From Platanthera guangdongensis (Eukaryota > Streptophyta > Magnoliopsida > Asparagales > Orchidaceae): a stretch of DNA of 64,000 nucleotides. The notes under the pieces were generated by a model. That model saw nothing but the letters and a program-made list of their open reading frames with translations, had not been told where the DNA came from and made no database searches. Positions within the stretch are counted from its first letter, which is position 1; each line of letters begins with the position of its first letter. Below, one piece after another: positions 54,977 to 64,000 of this stretch. The stretch is taken from contig CM077166.1 in assembly GCA_039583875.1 (NCBI GenBank), positions 83,016,564 through 83,080,563 of the forward strand, given 5' to 3'. The position numbers and the translations under genes were made by a program.

Positions 54977-56582
54977 TGAAAGTGCAGCTAGATCTGATAT
55001 ACTCTAGATGGGGGGGGTGAATAGAGTATGGTGCTTTAAAACGTTTTACAACAATTGTTGCAATCTGAGTGAACAGGGAAGCAAATAATAAATCTAAACA
55101 TAGCAGTTATCTAAATACAATCTACAAAAGAAACTAATCACAGATCCTAACTAATCACAGAACAATCACAACCAGAAACAAAAATAAAGACAAGCAAGCC
55201 AGAAGACACAAGGAGCTATAGTGGTTCCCCTAAACTTGGGGACATCCACTCTTCTACCACCCTAGGTAGGAATCCACTACAGGATGAGTTGATCAGGTGT
55301 CCTGGCACCAATGAGCTTTTGATAAAGTGTTCAAAAACCAATTCAGATTTTTTGATCAGGTGTCTTGCCACCAATGAGCTTTTGACAAGGTGCTCAAAAA
55401 CCAAGCACAAACTTTTGAAGGGAGTTTGAAAAACCCTTTACAGAGATGGGGATGAGAGAGTTATGGAAGTCTTCTCTTTCTCAAATCAGCTGAGAAGACT
55501 ATGTGGATTTGATGTTGTCAAAGCTCCCCCTGAGTTCTTGAGATGTTTAGGAAATGAAGCTTTGATGTAGGGTGATAGGCCTTCAGAAATTGATCTCCAG
55601 CAAATGATGATTTCAGCAATAGCTGAAATGTTAGGTGTCTGGAGTCTTTGAATGATGTTCGCCTTGAACACTTGAATCAAAGGGGATTTGAAGATTTCAG
55701 ATGGTTGATCTCCTTGGATGTGTGTTCTTGTATGAATTCTTTTAGACAGAGAATGTCTACAGCTCTTTCTCTTATGAGCAGTTGTTGTTGAGAAAGATGT
55801 TGTTACAGAGAAGAGTCGTAGCAGAGAATAATTTGTTCTTCTTCTTGTTAATTGCTTTCTGGAATTCAAAAATCTTGAGTTTTATTCCCTGGTTCTGAAT
55901 AGAAAATAATCCTCTGTCAAGAATAGTCGTTGCCCTGTCATTAAATGACTTCCTTAATTGCAATTGTCTTCTGGGGGAAAGTCCAAAGAAACATTCCTTG
56001 ATAATCCCTTGAAACTTGGTCCAGAATAAATGAAAACGGCTAGAAACTCTTCTAAATTAATTGTTGAATAACTCCTTAACTGTTCTGAATTTGAATCTTG
56101 AAAATCCTTTAACTCTTCAGAAAAACGTCGAACTGAGCTCTACTATCGTCGAACTGAGCTCAGCGATTTGGACTTATATAGCAACAGAGATCGTCGATCT
56201 GAGCTCAACTATTATCGAACTGAGCTCAGAGATAGAGAATCAACACTGGAGTCAAGATCGTCGAACTGAGCTCGAAGATCGCCGAATGGAGTTCGACGAT
56301 GTGTTGAAGTTGAGCTCAGCGATCGTCGAATGGAGTTCGACAATCCGTCGAAGTGGAGCTAGACGATCGTCGATTGGAGTTCGACGATTCGCCGTACTGA
56401 GCTTGACGATAAGATTTAGTCTCCAAATTGAAAATCCTTGGTCTTGAGGGCAGCTTCCAAACCTAACTACTAACCCTTAGACTCAATCTTAATTGACCTT
56501 TAGATCTATACAATGAGGTGAAAAACAGCTTTCCTAGAGACATAGTGATCCTGACCCAAATTAGTAATAGGGTGTTCCAACA
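54977..56582 (-). repeat. Element E 5' LTR
   Basis: Matches 44286-45894 closely. Word array at 56125-56412, 170-460 bases from the LTR start, hence in U3. No strong TATA box; GGAATAAAACTC near 55880 is the best candidate on -. Confidence 0.95.
56125..56412. repeat. Element E 5' LTR: ATCGTCGAACTGAGCTC word array
   Basis: Unit for unit the same as 45437-45722, with scattered point differences. Confidence 0.92.
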
Positions 56583-56587
56583 CATCC

Positions 56588-56892
56588 CATACTACATAAC
56601 ATCGCATGCAACGAGAAAATAAAATGTTCTAATGGGCACCCATGTGATGGTGGTTTTGCATCCCATACTGCATAACCTTCACATGTTGTCTCCTATGGTG
56701 GATCCATATACAAACACATATTATGCATCCCATACTACAAAATATGCCTCGTATACTTCCTATCATACTATGAGTGTAGTGACTATGCTTCGGTTAAGAC
56801 GTACTGATGACACATCGATGTGTGTGTATGCAAATGAATGAAGGTAAACAAACTATACGAGATTGGCTGGTTCGACAAACTTATCAAATCAA
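56588..56892 (-). other. Element F leader, part next to PBS
   Basis: Continues 43935-44285 across E. Repeated GCATCCCATACT units at about 56583, 56659 and 56724. No gene. Confidence 0.6.
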
Positions 56893-56908
56893 CCTCCCTC
56901 TGATACCA
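56893..56908 (-). other. Element F primer binding site
   Basis: TGGTATCAGAGGGAGG on -, two bases from the LTR end GGTTGTGACA; initiator tRNA-Met type. Confidence 0.88.
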
Positions 56909-56910
56909 AC

Positions 56911-58957
56911 TGTCACAACCTGTATTTTTCACCGCCATAAAAGATAAATCAGAGTAGGGGAAAATGCGCTTCATGATGCCACGTTAGCAGAGGATAACTG
57001 CGGATACTCAGGAAAAACTCCTACTTAACCAAGAGGAAAGATCTTTGAGTTATTTAGAGGCAAATCAGTTTATGCGTAGTAGTTAGCCATATCTCTCGGC
57101 TTAGTGGCTCATTTAGTCCACAAAAAAAAGTTAAATGCTGCGGAAAATAAATACTTCTTTTAAGGGTTAGACATCCTACATGAGTTTAAAGGTCCCTAGA
57201 GGGCGACTCATGGTATGCAAGCTCAAGATTTATAATAGAAATAAAGTAGCATTTTATGGTCGTTAAATGTAGTGAATTAACATTTTAAAACATGCAATGC
57301 ATGAGGTAATAATAGTATTTTTTTTACTTGATAATACCTACCATGCAATCCTAACATAAAACATACCAGAGAGCAAGTAATCCAAATACACAGAAAGAAA
57401 ACTAAGCAGCTAGCAAACATTCAAAATCAACAATCATGTGGGCATCAACGAACTTACACGAACCCACATAAAACAAAGTATGTCTGAACTAGTAAAGTAA
57501 ACTAAAATAACAGCCTACCTCGGTATGGCGAGGCAAAAACCACCGCCAACACAACTGCTCAGGAACTCCAAAACCAGCACCGAAGTCAGCTACATCTCTG
57601 AACCTGAGGTATTCCAAAGACAGGACACCTCAACAAAAATATACAAGTGATGGCAGAAAGTAAGCCAAAAGTAAACAAAGTCAAGGGGTACTAACCCAAG
57701 ACAAAAGGAAGGATACTTAAATAAAGTACAGCAGTAAGATACCAAAGTCAAAAAGGGAACACTTACATGAAGTGTCTGTACCACAAAAGTACCCCAAATG
57801 CACAAGTCTAAAAGGGGAAAAAGTCATGATTAAATCATCAGGAATAAAACCAGACTCTAATAGCCACCTGTGGTCAACTCCACCAAAAAACAAAACAAAA
57901 CGGGCAGGGTGGTCAACTCATCTGGACACACCCCCATGGATATAATTTAATCTGTCATAAATGTAGGGGAGAATGGATACTCCACCATACACAACAAAAG
58001 CCCAAACACCCGATAGAGTCCCACAAAGTACTAACAGAGGGATCAAGTGTTGCGGCGGTGGATTCGCCCACAAATAACACCCGCAACGAAGAAAATCATG
58101 AAGTCACACCCCGTAACGATCCGGGTTTAGAGCTCATGGGCACACCATAACCCAATCGGGACTTGGCGGCTTGTCTCTCCCCACGGCATCGCCACAGAGA
58201 AAACCATGATATAGATCTCAAGGCAACAATGACACATCAGATTCTACTAAACAATTCTAGATTGAAGCGGGTGATCAACCTTTAAGAAGAATTTTCAATC
58301 CTAAATAAACTCTAATGCGTCCTACATAAACATTGAGGAACGATTATAAGAGTGAGATTTTACCACATCATCAAAACACCTAGCACTTAACAAGGTTAGG
58401 TAGCAAAATCAAGAACATAAAAATCATAAATAGAGTTAGACAGGAGATCTAACAACACTATATTCAGCAAGTTATAAATAATGATAATAAGAAGTTCGAA
58501 ATTTCTGCAAATCAGGTTAAAGAAGGGACGAGAAGGAGGAATCCATCACTTGCCTTGGTTTTTACCAGAGAAGACCTCCAAATCACGCCACGGCGTAGAT
58601 TGGGACCAAGATAGACGAGGGAAAATGAAATCTAACAAAAATTGCCAAAAATAGGAGTTAGGGCCGAAACCCCTAGCGAGAAAAACTAAAGGAATGTGGA
58701 AGATTTTACCACAATGGCGTAGCTCTCGATGAGAGCTTTTCGGATCTATATTCGGTTGAAGATTTCGAGCAGCGGATCGCCGTCGGTGTCCACCGGAAGA
58801 TTCATGAACGGACGAGCTCTCTCTCTCTCACCCACGGCTCTTTTGTTCGGAAGAGGGAAGAAATTCATCCTAAGTAGGAGGAGAAGAAGTTTATCCTATT
58901 TATATATATGTGTGTAAATATATAATATCGAAATAAATAGCATATTGGGTCATTACA
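56911..58957 (-). repeat. Element F 5' LTR (outer edge uncertain)
   Basis: The inner edge is clear (on +, TGTCACAACCTG right after the PBS). The outer edge is either 58957 (on -, TGTAATGACCCAATATGC) or about 59561 (on -, TGTAATGCTTGAG); the second would include the TTCTCGAGAA array. TATATAAATAGG on - lies at 58895-58906. No gene in this 2-kb stretch. Confidence 0.6.
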
Positions 58958-58984
58958 CTTAAAAAAAGAAAGTCAAGGGTCGGC

Positions 58985-59545
58985 CGAATCGGAATTCTCG
59001 AGACGAAGCAAGGATCTCTCGAGAGCAGCTGAATTTCTCGAGAAGGGCCAGGTTTCTCGAGAGAAAGGTTGGATCACTAGAGAACAAGATGAGGAATTTC
59101 TCGAGAATAGATGAAGCTTTCTCGAGAACAAGGACCAGATGCTTCTTGAGAATAACATGCCTTCTCGATAACAACATGACTTCTCGAATACTGAAATGGA
59201 CTTCTCAAATACTGAAATGGACTTATCGAATACTAAAATGGACGTCTCGAATTCTGAAATGGACTTCTTGAGAACCAGGAGGACAGTTCTCGAGTACAGG
59301 TAAAATTTATCGAGAAAAGAGGGAAATTTCTCGAGTGAAGGAGGTAACTCGAGAAATGGAGGAGAAATTTCTCGAGTACCCGGGAGGCAATTATCGAGTA
59401 CAAAGGGCAGATCTCGAGAACAAAAGAACATTACTCGAGTACTAAATAACCTTCTCGAGAAGTAAAAAGTGCTTCTCAAGAGCAAGACTGCACATCTCGA
59501 GAAAGATGGGGTACATCTCGAGAACAAACTAGTACTACTCGGGAA
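58985..59545. repeat. TTCTCGAGAA word array
   Basis: I count about 15 exact CTCGAG hexamers, mostly as TTTCTCGAGAA or ATCTCGAGAA, with decayed forms (TTCTCGAATACTGAAATGGA three times at about 59182-59250). It lies about 80 bases upstream (on -) of the TATA box at 58895. ORFs through it come from the repeat. Confidence 0.92.
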
Positions 59546-59561
59546 CAACTCAAGCATTACA

Positions 59562-60267
59562 TGATAGTTTCTTTTGTATTTAAGCTATTAGAGTTTTGTT
59601 TAGGTCTTTATTATGCAAATCTTGTCCTTTTAGCTTATATGTCCCCTGTTGAAGCCGGGAAAAAATCCTAACCTCAGATTTCGGACCAAAGTCGCCTAAG
59701 GTTACCGACTCAGAAGCTAGATCAGACGGCTAGGGTGACTAGGATGAAGAATCAGGTCAAATAGGACCCTAGATGTTGCGGCAGGAAGGTCCCACAACGT
59801 ACCCGAATTCTCGAACGGAGCAGCCCCTTCTCAAGCAAAGATGGTCAAACTGGGTATGAGGGAAGCTAGCTGGCAAAGTCGCAAGGTTGCGAGTTGCTCT
59901 CCAAGGAAAAAGAATCCAAAGACTGAGTTAGTATCTCAAAAATGAAGCTCACGAGTATCCTGCCGAGGATTTCAAGTGCCTCACCTCGTACTCCTGGTGT
60001 CCTATTTATAGGCAAATCCAGCGGCAGTCAAATTTATACCCCACCCCCCTAGCGTCTAGGAGACTTCTAAAGGAACTCGCACAGGCTGGGCGAGTATCTC
60101 TCCCAGTCGCGTACCTGGCGAGTATGCGAGGGGAGCTCGCCGATACTCGCCCAGGCCTTCCGCGATCTTGTAGGCTGTCTTTGACTCCTGCCTTGACTTG
60201 TTGACCTTGACTTCGGCTGACCTGGCTGTGGTAGGACCCACACTCGATGAATATGGGTTGTACACAA
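59562..60267 (-). other. LTR-like piece with TATA box and ACTCGCC array
   Basis: No gene. On -, TATAAATAG at 60001-60009 lies just downstream of a small array (60066-60165) of GCGAGTA and ACTCGCC words. The layout fits a U3 from an unidentified element. H was inserted at its right edge. Confidence 0.45.
60066..60165. repeat. GCGAGTA / ACTCGCC word array
   Basis: GGCGAGTAT, GAACTCGC, GAGCTCGCC and ACTCGCCCAG words within 100 bases; small but of the same style as the other arrays. Confidence 0.65.
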
Positions 60268-60377
60268 TGTTAGAAAGTAGCGAAAAGAAGCGAAAAGTAG
60301 AGAACAAGCGAATAGACTTTTGAATAATTGAAATTTTATTATCCAAAAAAAGATATCTATTACAAAGGTATGCCCTC

Positions 60378-60386
60378 CCTTATATA
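60378..60386 (-). promoter_or_regulatory. Element H LTR TATA box
   Basis: TATATAAGG on -, about 90 bases downstream of the ACCGCC array. Confidence 0.7.
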
Positions 60387-60475
60387 AAATGGAGGAGAGA
60401 TGAGAGAATACAAATAAGAGATGTGGGACTAAAAATTACAGGACTAAGCGGACTATACAAGACAAACCGCACAAA

Positions 60476-60655
60476 CCGCGCGGTTAGACAGCAGGGCTAA
60501 CTGCACGGCTACCACCAGAGAGGAAGCGAGACTGCCAGGGTAGACCGCCAGAGTAGACCGCCAGACCGCCCGGTCTCCAAGCCGGCTGAGACAGACCGCC
60601 AGACCGCGTGGTCTTCAACCCGCCAATACAAACCGCCAGGCCGCCCGGTCACCAA
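60476..60655. repeat. Element H LTR: GACCGCCAGACCGCCCGGTC word array
   Basis: Repeats of AGACCGCCAG and ACCGCCCGGTC, with the complementary GCGGT/GACCGG partner present in part. Confidence 0.8.
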
Positions 60656-60663
60656 CTTCAACA

Positions 60664-60673
60664 CTCCCCCTCA
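60664..60673 (-). other. Element H polypurine tract
   Basis: TTGAGGGGGAG on -, directly before TGTTGAAG. Confidence 0.85.
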
Positions 60674-63600
60674 AGCTGGAGCATATATATCAATCATGCC
60701 CAGCTTGTCGCAGATGTGGAAAAAGGAAGCGGACACCGGCTTGGTGAAGACATCTGCCAACTCGTTGTCGGACGTGACAAAAGGAGTGCAAATCTGTTTC
60801 TTCAATATTTCTTCCCGAATAAAATGACAGTCGACTTCTATGTGTTTTGTTCTCTCATGAAAGATCGGATTTTTTGAAATGTGTATTGCGGCCTTATTGT
60901 CACAGAACATAGGAAGAGGATAGTTGTAAACCTCTCCTAAGTCAAGCATGAGAGCCCTCAACCACTTCAACTCACATGTAGTCGATGCCATGCTACGATA
61001 TTCCGCCTCTGCACTAGACCTGGAAATGACAGACTGTTTCTTGCTCTTCCAACTCACAAGATTGCCTCCAACAAATGTGCAGAAACCTGAAGTCGATTTG
61101 CGGTCCCCTTTGTCATCCGCATAGCTTGAATCAGAGTAAGCTTCAACCCTTAGGTGACCATTCTTCTAAAATAGGAGTCCTTTCCCTGGAGCAGCTTTAA
61201 TATACTCTAATATCCTCAGAGCAGATTGTAGATGACACTCCCTCGGAGCTTGCATGAACTGGCTCACCTTGCCAACAGCATAAGAGATGTCGGGTCTGGT
61301 TACCGTGAGATATATGAGCTTGCCCACCAGACGCCGGTATCTCGTAAGATCAGAGAGAAGAGGTGAGTCATCTGTCCAAGTTTTGTCTTCGCCAGCAGCC
61401 ATAGGACAACGTGCAGGTTTAACACCAGTGAGTCCTGCCTCCTTTAAAAGATCAAGAGCATACTTCCGTTGTGAAAGGACCATGGAGTTGGGCTTTCTAG
61501 AGATTTCAATCCCCAGAAAGTATTTCGGGGAGCCCATATCCTTTGTAACGAGATGTTGATGAAGGTGTTTCTTGGTCATCAATACCCCATCCTGGTCATC
61601 GCCAGTAAGAAGAATGTCATCAACATAAACCGCAAGAACAACAAGACCAGAGGCGGTTTTCCGAACAAACAAGGAGTGATCTGCTGAGCTTCGTGTAAAA
61701 CCAATGGCCGCAACAATGCCACTGAACTTGTCAAACCAGGCACGAGGACTCTGCTTGAGGCCATAGATAGCCTTCCTTAGCCGGCATACCCGTGTCTCCC
61801 CCTGAGCAACATACCCAGGAGGTTGCTCCATGTAAACATCTTCCTGCAGATCACCATAGAGGAAGGCATTCTTAACATCTAGCTGCGAGATGGGCCAATC
61901 CCTGTTGACAGCCACAGAGAGAAGAACCTGAATAGTGCTGAGGCGAGCCACGGGAGAGAAAGTGTCAAAGTAATCAACCCCATAAGTTTGGGTAAAACCC
62001 TTGGCAACCAGGCGAGCCTTATAACGATCCACACTGCCATCCGGGAGAAACCTCACTACGAAGACCCAGCGACAACCAACAATATCTGTGCCGAAAGGAG
62101 GCGGAACAAGGGTCCAGGTACCCCGTTCAGTGAGAGTAGCAATCTCCTCATCCATGGCAACTTTCCAGTGAGGAATAGTAAGGGCCTCCTGGTAGGAACG
62201 GGGGGGGGGGGGGTGGCAGTGGCCGAGATAGCCAGTGCAAAAACTCGGCGAGCAGGGGTAAGACGATCGTAGGAAACAACTACAGCAAGCGGATGGTGGG
62301 TACAGGCCCGAACCCCTTTGCGAAGAGCAATCGGGAGATCCAGGTCAGCAGGTGCCTCAGTATCCGGAGTATCCGTGGTGGAGAGAGCTGGCCCGGGAGT
62401 AGAGAGAGATGGTAGCGGAGTGGAGGGAGAAAGCGGAGTAGAGGGTGGAGATGAGTAGGATGGGGAAGACGGTGGAGTGGGTGGAGAGGGTGGAACATCA
62501 GTGGGAGCAGAGGGAATGGATGGGTTGGTAGGAGAAGTAGGAGCAGGAGGAGTAGAAGAGGAAGTGGGAGAGAAGTAAGATGCATTGGCAAAGAAGGTGA
62601 CATCCGCAGAGACAAATTGCTTGCGGGTAACAGGGTCAAAGCAACAATATCCTTTCTGAGTGGGAGAGTAGCCCAGAAAGACACATTTGGTGGCACGTGG
62701 TGAGAGTTTATCACGGGTGGCAGCGGGAGAGTGCACAAAAGCGGTGCACCCAAAGATGTGCAGAGGAAGAGGAAATGGATCCTTGTCCGGATAAAGAATG
62801 GAGAAGGGGGTAGCACCGTGGAGAACGGTGGAGGGAAGGCGATTGATGAGATAGCAGGAGAGGAGGACAGCATAGCCCCAATAGGAGCGAGGAACATGCA
62901 TTTGAGTCATCATAGTGCGAGCGACATCAAGGAGGTGACAGTTTTTGCGTTCCGCACCGCATTTTGTTGTGAGGTGTAGACACAGCTGGTTTGACGAATA
63001 ACACCATGGTGAGTACAAAAGGAGGAGAAGTCGTGGCTAAGATACTCCTTAGCATTATCAGAACAAAGGATTTTAATAGACGTAGCAAACTGAGTTTTAA
63101 CCATAGAATAAAAGGAGGTCCAAACAGAGAACAACTCGAAGCGATCTTTGAGAAGATATACCCATGTAGATCGAGAGAAATCATCAATGAAGGTGACAAA
63201 ATAGGAACTGCCCCGACCGATGGTGAGGGTAGGAGCGGGACCCCATATGTCAGAGTGAACAAGGTCGAACGGATGGGAAGAGCCTCGACTTTGCGTTGGT
63301 GGGAAGGAGGAGCGGTGATGTTTGCCAAGTTGACATGCATCACAGTTTAGAGGAGGATGATGAGGAGGGAGGTGCGGCAGGAGCTGTCGTAGTATTCGGG
63401 GAGGAGCATGTCCAAGGCGAAGATGCCATTGGAGAAGATCTGTAGAGGAGGAGGAGAAGGCGGATAGAGCAGAAACGTTGTCGAGGAAGTAGAGGCCACC
63501 ACTCTCAGTCCCGGTAGCAATCGTCCGTTGGGAGTCCGGATCCTGAAATGCACAAGAGGTAGGGGTGAATGTGACAGAACACCGTAGTTGCTTGCATAAA

Positions 63601-63891
63601 GAAGTAACCGATAATAAATTGCACGGAAACTTGGGCACATAGAGGGTATCAGCCAAGCAGAGAGATGGAGGACTTGAACCATGCCCGTCCCATGGACCGG
63701 GGAGGGAGATCCATCAGCAACAATGACCGGGGGCAACTGAGCCTGTGTGTCAAGAAGAGAGAAACTTGAGGGTTGCCTGTCATATGATTTGTTGCACCAG
63801 AGTCGATGAGCCATCGTCCGCTAGTCACCACATGAGCACTACCAGAAGAGGTGACCACGGAGGCGGACAGGCTGGAGGAGAGGAAAGCCAT
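60671..63891 (-). pseudogene. Element H pol: protease, integrase, RT, RNase H
   Basis: Protease: WLIDSGATNHMTG (about 63800). A frame change leads to 63656-62910: integrase zinc finger (HLRLGHAPPRIL ... CDACQLGKH), Asp (VHSDIWGP) and Asp (CSDNAKEY). A 1-nt loss near 62955 in QQN.VAERKN moves the frame to 63018-62056 (CHLLDVARTMM ... CVFLGYSPTQKGY). A 14-base G run (62200-62213) shifts it again into RT (62155-61166: SQLDVKNAFLYGDL, YVDDILLTGDD). An in-frame stop at 61166 splits RT from RNase H (61057-60671: SAEAEYRSMA, FCDNKAAIHI, ADVFTKP). Confidence 0.92.
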
Positions 63892-64000
63892 GGAAGCAAG
63901 AGAGGAGCAAACCGCGACGAGAAGAACAAGCCGCGAGAAGAGAATAGAGCACCAAGCCGGGCGACCAGAAAATAGGTCGGGCGGCTAGGAAGGCCGCTTC

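Larger units (their letters stand above)
44286..56582 (-). mobile_element. Element E: SIRE-like copia retrotransposon with ORF3, 12.3 kb
   Basis: LTRs 54977-56582 (5') and 44286-45894 (3'), perfect CATCC duplication, PBS, purine tract, gag, pol, word array, ORF3. LTRs are nearly equal in length (1606 and 1609) and very similar, so insertion was fairly recent. Coding lesions are fewer than in D. It is related to D in gag, pol and ORF3 but its LTR and array words differ. Confidence 0.95.
41134..58957 (-). mobile_element. Element F: Ty3-type retrotransposon remnant, split by E
   Basis: On -: LTR (56911 to about 58957), PBS (56893-56908), leader (56588-56892 plus 43935-44285), gag, protease, RT. 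It ends in RT before RNase H at 41134, where LTR-like DNA begins. E lies in the leader. The gag, protease and RT sequences are of the Del/Tekay chromovirus kind as far as I can judge. RNase H and integrase are absent from the window. Confidence 0.75.
60268..60663 (-). repeat. Element H 3' LTR
   Basis: On -: TGTTGAAGTTGG ... CTTTCTAACA. TATATAAGG at 60378-60386 and an upstream word array. Confidence 0.88.
60268..64000 (-). mobile_element. Element H: copia retrotransposon, 3' part (runs off window)
   Basis: 3' LTR 60268-60663, purine tract, RNase H, RT, integrase, protease. The 5' LTR and most of gag lie beyond 64000. The short LTR (396 bases) and pol sequence (SRSSAEAEYRSMA, YVDDILLTG) fit the Ale/Retrofit-like part of copia, distinct from B and from A, C, D and E. 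CACAA at 60263-60267 should recur after its 5' LTR. Confidence 0.9.

Noticed and set aside
1..64000. Host protein-coding genes, tRNA or rRNA genes
   Set aside because: None recognised on either strand; every ORF with clear homology is retrotransposon gag, pol or ORF3.

Overview
The window looks like a repeat-rich stretch of a flowering-plant nuclear genome. I see no host gene, tRNA or rRNA. Everything I can identify is LTR retrotransposon: Ty1/copia elements (several with the SIRE/Maximus layout, i.e. long LTRs, a long gag with a coiled coil, and a third ORF after RNase H), Ty3-type remnants, and isolated LTR-like pieces. The species cannot be named from this sequence. All coding regions carry stops or frameshifts.

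Layout. 1-3119: end of a SIRE-like copia element on + (A: integrase, RT, RNase H, start of ORF3), cut at 3119. 3120-5882: LTR-like, non-coding DNA with a CACGGGCGTG word array. 5883-39499: a SIRE-like element on - (D). Its 3' LTR is broken by two later insertions, copia B on + (6927-15090, target duplication AATCA) and SIRE-like C on - (15430-28183, target duplication CTTTC). 39505-41133: LTR-like DNA that hosts D. 41134-58957: remnant of a Ty3-type element on - (F), with SIRE-like E on - (44286-56582, target duplication CATCC) inserted in its leader. 58958-60267: two more LTR-like pieces. 60268-64000: a third kind of copia element on - (H), which runs off the window.

The main observation: nearly every LTR here carries an array of short self-complementary words of its own (TCGTCGA/TCGACGA in A, D and E; ACTCGAGT in C; GTCGAC plus a 20-bp GATTCTCGCCGATCCTAGG unit in B; ACCGCC/GCGGT in H; TTCTCGAGAA and ACTCGCC in two unassigned pieces). 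In most LTRs where a TATA box can be seen, the array lies just upstream of it in U3. In the SIRE-like elements a second array of the same word lies between the end of pol and ORF3. It is followed by a TATA-like box, a CT-rich leader and, in A, D and E, a splice-acceptor-like tract a few bases before the ORF3 ATG. In E, and in decayed form in D, a third array lies inside gag, where it is translated as SSN..RRS repeats. This suggests separate expression of ORF3, by an internal promoter or by env-like splicing, using a family-specific cis element. That is an inference to be tested.

How the genes work together (family knowledge): gag forms the particle; protease, integrase and RT/RNase H process, integrate and copy the RNA; initiator-tRNA-Met-type primer sites and AAATAGGGGGAGAT purine tracts prime the two DNA strands. 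The role of ORF3 is unknown.
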